Positions 14,022-25,826 of a DNA stretch of 64,000 nt are shown here, piece after piece. The position numbers and the translations under genes are program-made. Each line of letters starts with the position of its first letter. Positions within the stretch are counted from its first letter, which is position 1. Location: NCBI GenBank assembly GCA_001466705.2, contig LATX02000183.1:496001-560000 (forward strand), written 5' to 3'. A model generated the notes under the pieces. It worked only from the letters and a program-made list of their open reading frames with translations. It searched no databases and was not told where the DNA came from. Origin of the DNA: Moniliophthora roreri (taxonomy: Eukaryota; Basidiomycota; Agaricomycetes; Agaricales; Marasmiaceae).

Positions 14022-14269
14022 TCCTCTAGCTGTACCTTTGGAATTCTTGGATTATAATGTATATTAGTCTCGTCGTCATAACCATACCCAGGTCATCCCT
14101 TGGACCGCGTGAAAGTAATAAGAGAGCTTCAGATATGAGTAAGTGGGTAAAGCATAACGAGAGCGAAAGTCCGATAAAATGCATTCCAGAAATATAGAAG
14201 ATGCAAGGTGCGATGACAGCAATGTAATAAAAGAAGTCGTATCATAAGGTTGAAGGTAATATCCGACTG

Positions 14270-15162
14270 CTATGTCTTCTGTATGGCATTGACAAGCCTA
14301 CAGCCCAAAGCGCATGAGAGGTGAAGAACCGAGGGATGAGAGATAACATACCAATCTAATCCTTCTTCTAATCCCTCGCCCTTTGTTGCACAGCTGCCCC
14401 GCACACTCCATGGTCGTGACTTCTCTCCACCCGCTAGTCCCAGTTCTTCACTGATCTCCTCTGGCTTCAGGGCGCCCTCCATATCTTGCTTATTGCAAAA
14501 AACAAGTAATGGAACTCCTTTCAGCTCTTCTTCCGACAGCATTGTCAGCAATTCAGTCCGTGAAATGTTAAGCCGTGCTTTGTCGGACGAATCAATGACA
14601 TAGATGATGGCAGAGGTATTTGGGAAGTAACACCTCCAATACGGTCTAGAATAATCAAGACTTAGGCGTTTGATGATACTCAGAGGAAGTGAACTCACTT
14701 ACCGAATACTTGATTGGCCTCCTAAATCCCACACCTGGAATTTGATGTTTTTGTACTGAAAGAACGATTGAGTGAGGAATTATACCGGGAATACAAGTAT
14801 TTTACTGACCTGAACCGTCTCGACATTGAATCCGATGGCTACCAATCATAGTCAGTACAATAGTGAGCGGATCACCGAATGGACCCACTCGGAATTGTAG
14901 AAACAACCTCTCCAATCTATGTTCAAGATTCTGCTCAGCAAGTTGTATAACCTTGTGATGTACCTGAATAATTACCTGTAGCCTGTACAAGATCGTGGTC
15001 TGTGCGGGCCATGTAAGGTCGATGAGTTTTGAGTGATGACGAAACAGCTCGCACCTTTCCTGCCGAATCCAAACCGAGCATCAATATGCGAACATCCTGA
15101 TCCTTGCTCCACCGCACTAAAGATGAAAGAGAGGTGAACAAGGACGATATTGAGAGACCCAT
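14270..15162 (-). CDS. ARL1: ARL1-type small GTPase
   Basis: Seven short exons give about 187 residues. All GTPase motifs are present: P-loop GLDSAGKTT (split by an intron after K), switch I TIPTIGFNVETV, switch II WDLGGQSSIR, the base-binding NKQD, and SCATKGEGL for the G5 loop. Gly2 (MGLSISSLF) allows N-myristoylation. The sequences YKNIKFQVWDLGGQ and RPYWRCYFPNTSAIIYV are characteristic of ARL1 rather than ARF1. ARL1 sits on the trans-Golgi and recruits GRIP-domain golgins. The last exon is tiny (WLVNAIQKT). It is divergent from the WKF-domain gene with 97 bp between start codons. Confidence 0.92.
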
Positions 15163-15259
15163 GGTGAGAAGGAAAGCGTAAGCGTAAAGGACAAAAGTAG
15201 CGACTCTGCAGCGCTTACCGAGCAATACCGACACGTGGACGAGATCCTTTCAAGCAACC

Positions 15260-16274
15260 ATGTCCACAGATACCCAAGGAACGACCAAGTCCAAAGGCAA
15301 AAAACGCGAAAAACATGAAGAATCATCCACAAACACAGCACTAGAGGCAAACCTGAGCAAGAAATCCAAGAAGGGCAAGGAGAAGGCAACGGAAATTGTA
15401 GAACCTCAGGAGGAATCCTTGTCGAAGAAAGCAAAGGAGAGAAGTCAACGTGATTCATCCTCGTCGTCTGAGACTGCTGAGATTCCTGCGAGCGAAAAGT
15501 CCACGAAGAAGAAAAAGAAGTCCTCTTCAGAGAACAAACCGGAGGAGGGGGTAGAAGGAATGATAGAGGCCAAGGACAGCGAGAAAAGAATGAAGAGGAG
15601 AAAGCGGAAACGGGAAGAAGAGCAGGATGCAGAGCAGGAAGGCGAACGTCAAGAACACGAAGAGCCACCGAAGAAGAAAAAGTCGAAAAACAAGACCGGA
15701 TTCCCAGATCCTGAGGTAGATTTGACACTCTCAGACCAAGCACGAAAAGGCAGAGTATCCTCACCATAAGTTCAGTTGATTCTTTTCCTGCCACTGACTG
15801 ATATGTCTAGCTCTCTCTTATGCATTCACTCAGTTTCGACGACCGAAGAAGTGGAAATTTCAGAAGGCTAGGCAGAATTGGCTCGTACGGAATTTTTGGT
15901 CAGACAAAAATGCACGTCTCCTTCCAGTCCTCTCGCAAAGCATGCGGATGGCTCACTGTATCGTATAGATCCCAGAAACACAGATACCTCTCGTGCTCAA
16001 GTATCTTGCCAACGTTCAAGGCGGTGTCCGAGAAGTAAGTCGACTGGCTTCATGGCATGCTGTGTTTCTGCTGAAAATGTTCCACCAGAATCTTATCAAG
16101 TCGTGTCACGATATCTTGAACGCGTCAATCCCGCCAGTGCCGGAAAAGCCATCTCAAGCTCAAAATGACGCTGCTCTGGCTACTCAGCCGCTAACGACCG
16201 AGGGAGACAAGCCAGCTGACAGCTTGAGGCGGCAACGAGCCACCGAGTTATTGGCTGTCCTTCAGTCCAGCTAA
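15260..16274 (+). CDS. WKF-domain protein (C7orf50-like)
   Basis: The first 150 residues are lysine- and glutamate-rich with nuclear/nucleolar-type basic runs (SKKSKKGKEK, KRMKRRKRKREEE, PPKKKKSKNK). The C-terminal part reads LSYAFTQFRRPKKWKFQKARQ then NWLVRNFWSD, the WKF motif, followed by IPLVLKYLANVQGGVRE and NLIKSCHDIL. This matches the WKF domain of C7orf50-like nucleolar proteins, probably acting in ribosome biogenesis. Three introns are needed. The last (donor GAA|GTAAGT at about 16036) is clean. The first two, at about 15751-15811 and about 15925-15982, keep the frame only with weak or non-consensus donors, so those junctions are uncertain. Confidence 0.7.
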
Positions 16275-16612
16275 GAAATTAGCCCAACGGCACACGAGTA
16301 TTCACGTTTTCACGTTGTGGCAGTGATGCATAGCGTCCACTGGTCAGTTTCTGACCACTCGTATAGGGTGTGAAATCAACAGTGATAGTGAACAGATAGT
16401 CGCTGTAAAACTGCTAGAAATAGTGGTGAAGCAACGCGAACGAGCACTGCTATGTAATTATGAATTTCGAGCACTACCAATGCCCAACGCTAGACTGGAT
16501 AGGCGAAGGAGCGCCCAACAGCAGCAACATCAGTACAATTGCCATTTTGAGCATAGCCGTTAAATACTCGTATTCTGCCCGGGAGAAGCCGTTCTCACAG
16601 TCAACACTGACG
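16275..16612. other. Spacer upstream of the F-box-like gene
   Basis: 338 bp with the 3' flank of the WKF gene and the promoter of the F-box-like gene. The downstream frame is open from an ATG at 16460, but that extension looks non-conserved. No other feature was seen. Confidence 0.5.
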
Positions 16613-18552
16613 ATGTCCCCCAATGGTGTGGGCCCTGCCAGCAAGAGGCGGAGCGTGTCCTCCAAAGCGAAGCCAGGAGCTGGTGCGGGCACCGTGAAGC
16701 CCTCGACAAGGCGCGCCCAACCCTCATTCGCAACAAACCTTTCATCCTACGACCGTGGCGACCCATTCCATGCCTTTAATGTTCTCCTGAAGCTCTTGGG
16801 CTCCCTTTCCTCTCGACTCGGCAATTGCCAGTACAGAATGACGCCAGAAGAGCATAAGTTATCCCTTCATCTCCTTACCATTGTCGAGCCCTTTATTGGG
16901 TCTTCGACTCCAACCCAGCGAACTCTTATCACGCGCCAACCGACAGAAATTCTCGATGCAATTGTGTTTCACGTCGAGTCTCGTCGGGATCTTTTAAATC
17001 TCGGCCTAACTTGCCATCGAATGCACGGCATTATCTCACCACGGCACATCGATTATCGCGTTATCAGGTGTAAAGCCAGTTCATTGTCTTTATGGAACCA
17101 CTTGATTGTGAATCGCTCACTGGCAAGGAATGTCAGGCGGTTGGAAGTTATGGATGAAAGAGCTTCGGAGAGGGAGATTGTTCCAGGCGGCATCACAACG
17201 ACTGATACGGACCTGGAGTCCACAGATGACGAGCTCAGGATGCATTCAAAACAAGAGGTGTTCCTCGTCGCGGCTTTGAACAGGATGTCCCACCTCTCGC
17301 AATTCGTGTGGAGCTCAAACCACTCACCTATTTCAATCGACGGAGTTCTTCCTTCTCTGCTGGCGAAGCAGACGCTGAGGGAGGTGGAGATTAACGACAA
17401 TGTGATGTTCTCCCCTCTAGATGAGGAAGAAACAGATGATTCTGAAGCCGAATCCAGTAAGATCCAGAAAGGGAAAGTGGTGAGACTTGTTTCTATGAGC
17501 CCTCGAAGGTTCTTGGTGCTGATACATACTTCCCAGCTCCCAGCGCTCCGAGCAGTCTCTTTACGCACGACAAGACACACATATGGCTTGTCGAAAACTC
17601 CATCACTCACTCGTGCCAAAGGACTTCTGCATAGTTGCCCAAAGCTTGAGGTGCGTACTCGCAGTATTGTCACGTATTATCACTTCCATCAAGGAGCTCA
17701 ATATAAGCGATAAAACAGGCTCTGGAAATCAACTATACCACTGCGCGATCCCACTTGAACTCACTCCCCGCCCAAGACCTCTTGTTGACAGGTAGATGGC
17801 CTCAACTACGGTCATTGTCTTTGACCAACCTGCGATGCACGCCGCTGACTGGTTTTGATGCCACCTCTACGTTTATTCTCGCTCATCTGGACCTGGAAAT
17901 TCTCCATCTCGATATCATTCCAAGAAACCCACGAGATGTCATCTTTCCGCCAGATGCACTTCCGAAGCTGAAGGAAATCAAAGCGTGCAAGGAAATCGTA
18001 GGCGCTTTACTCGAGTGTCCTTGTGGTGGCGATGCACAACGTCCATTGGAGGTTATCAAAGGCATTTCACTGGTGAGGGCGAGTGGGGTCACCGCTACAA
18101 CCAATCTCACCTTCCTGGAAAGTTTGAGGCGCTACGGGAGTGAGACGGTCAGACGAATTGAGTTGGCGGGTTGGACAGAGATGGACGATATCAAGCGATT
18201 GATAGAAAGTGCACCACGGGTCACATGGCTGGATGTTGGGAAGAGAATCACCAACAACACACAGGTCGCCAATCTGAACACCATGAATGTAAACGATTGG
18301 GCTATGCTCCTCTCTGCTCTTCCCGACCTCACCACGTTCCACGGGATCAAGTTCTTCTATGAATCTCATGGTGGTACTAGTGCAGGAGATAAAAGTCGGG
18401 TCAGAAAGAATGATGAGAGCGCCAGTGTATTGGTATGGAAATGCCCCAAGTTGAGGAGAGTGGACCATTGGGAAGACTCGGCTGGTAAGGTCGTCGTGCT
18501 TAGGAAGGAGGAGAAGGATGTGAGGTGGGAGGTCAGACGAGTCAAGATGTAG
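16613..18552 (+). CDS. F-box-like / LRR-type protein
   Basis: The ATG at 16613 (MSPNGVGPASKRRS) is preferred over 16460. Residues of about 105-145 read RQPTEILDAIVFHVESRRDL...LGLTCHRMHGII, an F-box-like helix pattern (PxEIL...I...L..L...C). The rest alternates short leucine-rich segments (LPALRAVSL, WPQLRSLSLTNLRC, HLDLEILHLDIIP), the usual substrate-binding half of mushroom F-box proteins. An intron at about 17651-17718 joins CPKLE to ALEINYTTARS. A 57-bp in-phase stretch at about 17479-17535, with GTGAGA, a TGCTGAT branch site and CCCAG, is probably also an intron. The likely role is an SCF ubiquitin ligase adaptor; the target is unknown. Mushrooms carry large, fast-evolving F-box families. 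Confidence 0.65.
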
Positions 18553-18861
18553 GGAGACTATGCGGTCGAACGGACATTAAACCCTATCCCTACATACTAT
18601 GTATTCACTGTAGCCATGCAAAATGTTCAATGCGATCTTCGATGCTCTGGCCTTGTATATCTATCTATCTATCTGTTCGTCACGAATTTCCGCAACTTCC
18701 ACGTCCACTGTCACCAAAGCATTCCGCGACTCTCATTCATCACGTACCACTCAAAGCCTGATTCTTTAAAGCTGGGAACCAGTACACAGAGGTGGAGTGT
18801 ATTCCCCTAGGTTTATGCTCACGACTCAATCTCATACTAAAGTCCAGCGAATATCCACGTC
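18553..18861. other. Spacer upstream of ALG11
   Basis: 309 bp, with the F-box gene 3' flank and the ALG11 promoter. A short TCTA tetranucleotide run lies at about 18659-18674. Nothing else is supported. Confidence 0.5.
18659..18676. repeat. (TCTA)n microsatellite
   Basis: About four tandem TCTA units in the spacer upstream of ALG11. Confidence 0.7.
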
Positions 18862-20773
18862 ATGTTTGAGCCGGGGACCGTCCTAGTCTGCCTGATACTC
18901 TTCTGTTGCTTTTCCGGAGCTATCCTGCCATGGTTTCTGCTGCACCTATACCTCACATCCATTCGGTCTACCAACGCAAGTCAGCGGGATAGTACGTTAA
19001 GGGCACTAGGTGTTTCATCTAGTGGAAAACGGCTTGTAGGATTCTTCCATCCTTATTGGTGAGTAACATGCTGCTTGCTTGCTGCAACAGCTTCTGATTC
19101 TGATTAGAATACTCTAGCAATGCGGGAGGTGGTGGTGAGCGCGTGTTATGGACAGCAATAGCTGCAATCCAGGGGAACGAGAAGGACGTGATTTCGGTTG
19201 TATACAGCGGAGACATCGATGCTACCAAGGAAGAAATCATTGCCAAAGTCAAATCCCGATTTGACATCACTCTCGACCCAGCAAAACTTATATTTGTATT
19301 CCTTAACAGCCGCAGGATGGTCGAAGATTCAACATGGCCCTTTTTCACGCTCTTGGGGCAGAGCATTGGATCTATGTATCTGGCTTGGGAGGCTATGGGC
19401 AAGCTTATTCCTGATCTCTACATTGGTGAACTTCTTTGTACGCTCAGAACAGAGTAGTTTCTGATCTTTCATTAGATACTATGGGTTACGCCTTTACCTT
19501 CCATGTCGTTGCATGGGTTGCGAACGTTCCCATCGGTGCCTATGTACACTACCCCACCATCAGCACAGACATGCTTGAAAGAGTTAAATCTCGAAAGCGA
19601 TGGCATACCAACTCTAATGCTATTTCGTCTTCTTCCATTCTCAGCGCAGCCAAGCTATTGTGAGTTCTACTGCTCCCTTCTCAAAGATCTTGACTAACAA
19701 TATCTAACAGCTACTACCGCCTATTTATGTACTACTACTCTTTGTCACTCCGCAGTGCGGTATTCGTCATGGCAAACTCCACATGGACCAAAAACCATGT
19801 CGATTCCATCCTTCAGCATTCAGACCCGCTCCTCGATTTCTTCCACTTAATATCGCCACCATTTCTTGTTCTACGCTATCTCGCTAGCCAGAACAAGAAA
19901 CCAGTCAGCAGTGCCCGGATAGTGTATCCGCCCTGCGATACACGCGAAATGGCAACAATTCCTTTAGAAGGTCGTGAGCGCGTCATAATCAGCGTGGCCC
20001 AGTTCCGGTTCGAAGTTTCTTGTCAGTCATTTCTGAGCATTTACTGAATCTTGGTTCCAGTCCGGAAAAGGATCATCCTGCGCAGCTGCATGCGTTACAC
20101 GAACTGTTCAAAGAACATCCAGAATTCAAGGAATCTCGTCCAGTGAAACTTGTGATGGTTGGTGGGAGTCGTAATGCGCAAGACGCAGCCCGTGTGGAGA
20201 ACCTGCGTACTCTTTCCAAGGAACTTGGTCTCAATGTGAGTATTATATTCCTCTGGTATTATTGTGTGACCGTGGCTGATTTGCACCTAGAACCACGTCG
20301 AACTCCTTGTCAATGCTCCCTACCCAGACATGTTAAGACAGTTGTCCAAGGCGAGCATCGGTATGAACACCATGGTTGACGAGCATTTCGGAATCAATGT
20401 CGTCGAATACATGGTATAGCTTTTTAGTTGTTTGTATCCGAAGGGTTCTCACGGTTTTCCCCTCAGGCTGCTGGAGTAATTCCAATTGTTCATGCTTCTG
20501 CGGGTCCTCTTCACGATATCGTTGTTCCGTTCAATGGTGAACCGACAGGTGTGGACTTTTTGGCTACCTCATGATTCTCAGCTCACAAACTACTTAGGAT
20601 TTCATGCCAAGACACCGAAGGACTTTGCTGATGGACTATATAAAGCACTTTCGCTGACAGACGAGGAAGATTTGGCGCTACGCTTGCGAGCTCGTACATG
20701 GGCTGTCCAGAGATTTTCCGAAGAAGAGTTCGAAAAGGGCTGGAATGCGAGTGGATGGAGAAGTTGGTTATGA
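18862..20773 (+). CDS. ALG11: GDP-Man:Man3GlcNAc2-PP-dolichol alpha-1,2-mannosyltransferase
   Basis: This ER enzyme adds the fourth and fifth mannoses to the dolichol-linked N-glycan precursor on the cytosolic face. Eight exons join cleanly. The N-terminal membrane anchor is at residues of about 5-32 ([18 protein letters not shown]). The family hallmark [15 protein letters not shown] spans the first intron. Further blocks are [75 protein letters not shown], and the GT4 donor-site motif [17 protein letters not shown] ahead of [11 protein letters not shown]. Length (about 500 residues) and order match ALG11. It is convergent with HEM1 with about 390 bp between stops. Confidence 0.95.
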
Positions 20774-21163
20774 ATTGTAGTTGTTTCACTTGTAACCCGA
20801 GAAATGGCAGCACCTTACCTTGTCCTCGTTGGAATCAGAGCAGGTGTTGAATGACGTTGACAGACTTTCAGTCATAAAGCCATGTGCTTCGGAAGAACTG
20901 TAGGCCTCGTATGTTTCAATCTGAGTGAAGACTTCGTGAGCGTCGAGCTACAGTGCCGACAGAAGAGATAATTGGCCTCGTGTATGATGTGGGTTCCGAC
21001 GGCTGAATTATTACATTCGAAGTACAATGCATACCTGGTGGCAGAACTTCAAGTTGTGGACCAACAAGACTGAACACCTGATCCATATTCTGCAGTACAC
21101 ACTGCATACACGTACATACTAACAAACTAAACGATACGAATGATGGACTAGTTAGTGCTACGC
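20774..21163. other. Convergent 3' spacer between ALG11 and HEM1
   Basis: 390 bp of 3' flank for both genes. No ORF, repeat or RNA gene was recognised. Confidence 0.5.
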
Positions 21164-23467
21164 TCAAGCCGCAGCTGAAACAGCGGCCGGAATGCGAATC
21201 TCATCCCGAGGGAGAGGAATCTGGGCACCACCGGTCCTCAAGCGAATGTTGGATTTGATTGATGCAGCATCGGGAGCACGAGACGACTGCAAAGCACCGG
21301 AAATCGGACCCAACAAGTAGTTGAACCTCGACCTGGCAGCTTCGACGCCTTTCTTGTCCACAATAGGCTTCTGTCCATCGTGCAAAGTGACCGGGTTGGT
21401 GCCATTTGTCAATCCCAGTTGTTCATCAGTCCACATGGGCTCAACCGGCACTTCGTTAAGACCGACTCCAGCACGACCGCCGACCGCTTTCCAATCAGCC
21501 AACCGGTTAATGTTCAGCTCCGTGAAGACCTGATCGACGGCACCGATGAGCTTGTCCATTTGTTCCGCAGTGTGACGAGGTGTAACTGTAATTCTCAATC
21601 GCTCTTCGCCGACAGCAACCGTGGGATAGTTGATTGACTGCACATAGATGTTGTGATCGGTAAGCAACTTGTCGGAAGCAGCCTTAGCCAGAGCAGCATC
21701 GCCAACGAGTACAGGAACAATATGAGAAGGACCGGGACTGAGGCAAGCATGTCAGTAATAAAAGGATGACAAGGGAACACAGACATACACAACGGGGATA
21801 TCCAGTTCAGCAAAGCGCCTCTTGGCTTCACGGACATTGATTTGCTTCAACTGTCTGTCACCTGCGTACCGGCGTTGATAGGCAACCGAGGCGTGAGCAC
21901 CTGCGACCGTGGCCGGAGGAAGAGAAGTCGTGAAGATGAAGCCGGGAGCGTAAGATCGGACCATGTCAACGAAATTGTCTGAACCAGCAATGTAACCGCC
22001 AACGGCGCCATATGCCTTTCCAAGAGTACCTGTGTTGCGATGACAATCAGTTTGGTTTGGTTCGGCATAATTATGACACCTACCGGTAATAATGTCAACA
22101 CGATCCATAACTGAACCTTTAATTGGGTCAGGGCTGTTTCCCGCAGCTTTCTGTGCCTCATAGTCAAGATGTTCTGCCACGCCAGCGCCATGGGGTCCGT
22201 ATAAGCCAACAGCATGTACCTGAAATGGAACGTTAGCACGGAATTTAGCATGGAGACAATCAAACCTTTACCTCATCCAGGAAAGTCAACGCGCCGTACT
22301 TGTCAGCCAGATCACAAATTTCCTTGATGGGACCGATGCTACCGCACATAGAGTAGACACTTTCGAAAGCGATGATTTTTGGAGTCTCTTTCGGGTACTG
22401 CTTCAACTTGTTCTCCAAGTCCTCCATGTCGTTGTGATTAAATATGACCTTCTTGGCACCCGAATGGCGCATACCCTGAATCATGGACGCATGATTCATC
22501 TTGTCCGAGAAGAGAATGCAGCCTGGTAACTTGGAACCGAGTGTGGATAAAGTCGCATCATTAGCCACGTAGCAGGACGAGAAAACGAGAGCGGCTTCTT
22601 TTCGGTGGAGATTCGCCAACTCTTGCTCCAGTCCAAGATGGAGAGCACCATTTCCAGCAATATTTCGGGTTCCACCCGCACCATGACCGTATTTGTCTAG
22701 AGTGCGACTGAGCAGGATTAGGAACACTGATGCGGGACTAAACGTGTGTTGAGGACTTACTGCATGGTCTCGAGAACGACGGGATTGTTACCCATGCCAA
22801 GGTAATCATTGGAGCACCAAACTTGGACTTCATCTTTGACATCGCCGGTGTGTGCAACTGGGAACTTGGCCGCAAGGCGATTAATGTTATTGAAGTAACG
22901 GTAGGACTTGTCCTTGTGCTTCTTGTCGAGCTCTGCAGCGTAGAACTGTTCGTAATCAAAGCCACCATGGATGCTTCTGGAAACAGAGGTGTGTGGGTTG
23001 AATGTAGGAGCTTTGGCAGCTCCCTGAGAGGTGGCGGCTTGGTGGAAAGGACAGCCAGAGCCCAGAGGCTTGGCTTTGGCAGCCGCTTCTTCAGCAACTT
23101 TCTTGGCGCGTTTCTTCTGCGCGGCTGAAGCCAGATCCTCAGCCATACGAGCGGCTGCACGAGCAGCAGAGGCATGGGGGCACATCTCGATGCTAGCACC
23201 GGCAGGGACATGAACACCCTGCTCACGGTGAATCTTATCTACATCCGAGTTACCTGCAATGCTAGCGTAGCCTGCGACAATTTCGTTGGAACGGACGTTC
23301 AAAGCAGGGCCCATGACGGGGCATTTCGTAGCCCGTTCGGTGAGAAGGGAAATGGATGGGTACCGGGGAGAAGTCGAAGTGCAGAGAGTGCGAAGGGTTG
23401 AGGTTTTAGTTCTGCCCAAGAACGGGCAAGAGGCCTTGAAACGGGAAAGGGACGAAAGTTTGTCCAT
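21164..23467 (-). CDS. HEM1: 5-aminolevulinate synthase, mitochondrial
   Basis: This PLP enzyme condenses succinyl-CoA and glycine to 5-aminolevulinate, the first and rate-limiting step of haem synthesis in the mitochondrial matrix. Exons carry VWCSNDYLGMGNNP, GHGAGGTRNIAGNG, HLGLEQELANLHRKEAALVF, FSDKMNHASMIQGMRHSG, TFLDEVHAVGLYG, and the PLP-lysine motif TLGKAYGAVGGYIAG (split by an intron just before it). The C-terminal exon reads SINYPTVAVGEERLRIT. About 630 residues. The N-terminal 140 residues are a long presequence with four Cys-Pro dipeptides at residues 14, 49, 96 and 139, the form of haem regulatory motifs that limit import or activity when haem is plentiful. The downstream gene in the same orientation is separated by about 270 bp from ARG8. 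Confidence 0.96.
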
Positions 23468-23737
23468 GTCGACGAAAGAAATCAGGTCAAGATTATTTGC
23501 GGAACGATCGCTTCTTATTAGATTTTTTCGGACAGCCCTGAGCCAATGATCGCACGCTGTTTAGTAACCATGTATGGTATCACCGGCTATGCAAGAGCGG
23601 GCCATTGATGAAACGAATATTACGCAGCGCCGATTGCTCTACGGCCGCAAATTCCACTTGTTGAGCTTTTTCAAGTAACCTCCAGGTGATGATATCGGAC
23701 TCCGATGGTATATAGCTTATAGTAATATCTATGGTAT

Positions 23738-25474
23738 CTACCCTTTCGTGCGTTGCATCTCTCCGAGACAACTCTCAAGTACATCTACTGCCACGTCTAC
23801 TTCATTCTTGGTCACATTCAAACTCGGGACAAGCCTCACGGCGTCTTTGCCCGCTGTAAGAACAAAAACACCTCTTTCCCTCGCCATGTTGACAAGCTTA
23901 CCGGGATCTTGATCATCCCGGAAACCAAGCCCCAGGATCAAACCCCTTCCCCGAACTTGGGGCTGAAGAATTTCTGGGAACCACTGTGGCAAGCGTTCCA
24001 AACGTCCGATAAGGTATGCGCTCGTTTCCGCGATTTGAGCGACGAACGGCTTCTCTGATAGGCGTGAAAGGACGTGGTAGCCAACTGCACATGCGAGAGG
24101 AGAGCCACCAAAGGTAGTTCCATGGGTGCCTGGCCGGAGATTAGTTCACTAGTGAAACAGCTACGTGGAAGTGAAAAGATGTAGATGCCTACCTGCTGTC
24201 ATGGTTTGAGCGACAGCATCTCTTAGTAGAACTGCGCCAATAGGATACCCATTAGCCAACGGCTTCGCCATCGTTACAATATCAGGGTGACATTCCGTCG
24301 GAAGCGCAGAATGTGCCCACAGGGTACCTGTCCTGTAAAGTCCGCACTGCCGTTCAATGAATAATATTCAGCGTGATAAAACCGAGAGTATTCACAACGA
24401 CATACCTGAATTTCATCAAAAATCAGGACAGCGCCGACTTCATCACACCGCCTTCGTACTGCTGCGAGCCAGTCAGGAGACGCAGCATTGATACCACCTT
24501 CACCTTGAATGGGCTCAACGATCACAGCACAGGTATCCTCCCCAATCAAAGTGTTTAGATTATCAAAGTTGTTGAGCTTCCCGACGTCTACACCGGGGAC
24601 CAACGGCACGAACGGGAGTTGATACTTTGGTGTGTTGGTAACACTCAGGGCACCGGTACTCCTTCCATGGAAAGATTGCTCAAAAGACGTGATGCGGATT
24701 TTGCTGCACTCTTTCGAATCCCATGGTTTTCCGGACTTTTGTGCCCATCTGTCTTTACCCACTTTCCGAGCTATTTTAAGTGCACCTTCGTTGGCCTCCG
24801 TTCCCGAGTTGGCAAAGAACACTTTGGGCGCGCTGTTTTCTGCCGGTGCGTGTGTATGCTCCCCCGCCGGGTAACCCAAACCACCCTCAGTTCGAGTAAG
24901 ATTTACCAAAAGCTCGGCTAACTTCCCAGCCCATTCGTTGTGGTAGACGTTGCTGGCATGTAGAAGTTTCTCAGACTGCTCGGCGAGTGTCTAATTTGGA
25001 AAGAGGATCAATAACAGCAGCGTGAACTGGAGAGAAAAAAAAAACTCACTTTTACAACACCCTCGTCGCCGTGTCCGAGCGCATTGACAGCGATTCCGGC
25101 ACTAAAATCCAAGAATTTCCTTCCCTCGGTATCCCAGACGTGCGAACCCTTCCCATGAGATAGGACAAAGTCAGGCCTAGCGTATACGCCCAAAAGGTAG
25201 TTGGAAGCCCTTGTGAGAGTCGCCTTGGTGAAATCGGATTGCGATTGCGCGGTTAGAGGTGTATGAGTCGGGTTTTTGTATTTCGTGGACGGTGAAGAAG
25301 GGAGGCTAGATGTAGGATGGGGTTGTGCCTTTTTCAAGGTTTTATTAAGGTGAATGAAGGAGAAAAAAGGGGGGGACCTACTCCAGATGCAACATGGCGA
25401 GTTTGCATTCTGTATACTCGTACAACCGATCGAGGATACAGCGCACCACTTGAGAAACGTAGATTCTTCATCAT
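23738..25474 (-). CDS. ARG8: Acetylornithine aminotransferase, mitochondrial
   Basis: This class III PLP aminotransferase makes N-acetylornithine in arginine synthesis in the mitochondrial matrix. The first exon was recovered by splicing: start at 25474 (MMKNLRFSSGALYPRS), then a donor GGA|GTAGGT and a 55-bp intron into AQPHPTSSLPSS. This gives an Arg/Ser-rich presequence. Core motifs follow: GVYARPDFVLSHGKGSHVWD, FLDFSAGIAVNALGHG, FFANSGTEANEGALKIAR, SFHGRSTGALSVT, VIVEPIQGEGG, LIFDEIQCGLYRTG, and the PLP-lysine region MAKPLANGYPIGAVLL. C-terminal GRGLILGLGFRDD and RLVPSLNVTKNEVD also match. A long poly(A)/T tract at about 25040 is inside an intron. Confidence 0.95.
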
Positions 25475-25826
25475 AATTCAGAAGTAAAAGACTGAACGCC
25501 AGCGGAGGGCTTTCTGCCTGCAGAGGGAATATGACTCGAGTTGCAGGTTTTTATAGGAGACCAAGCGAGGGGATGGGATTTAACAAACCATGTTGCTGTC
25601 GACAAGCTTCATAACATTTCATGGCACCACGCTGTACGTCTGCTGTTCCATTTACAGCCTTATAGCAAAAAAGACGCTCAAACCGTATCAAAACCGTGTT
25701 GTATGTATGCATAAGTATTGTACAAACCGCAGACAAGTTGTAAAATATGAAAGAGAGGTTATTCCAACTGGCTGGAGATTTTTCGGACCAACAAGCCGAC
25801 AAAATTATTTAATGTATTTGGCCGGC
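25475..25826. other. Spacer: ARG8 promoter and CWC21 3' end
   Basis: 352 bp with no supported gene. It holds the ARG8 upstream region and the 3' flank of the CWC21 gene. No TATA box stands out. Confidence 0.5.
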
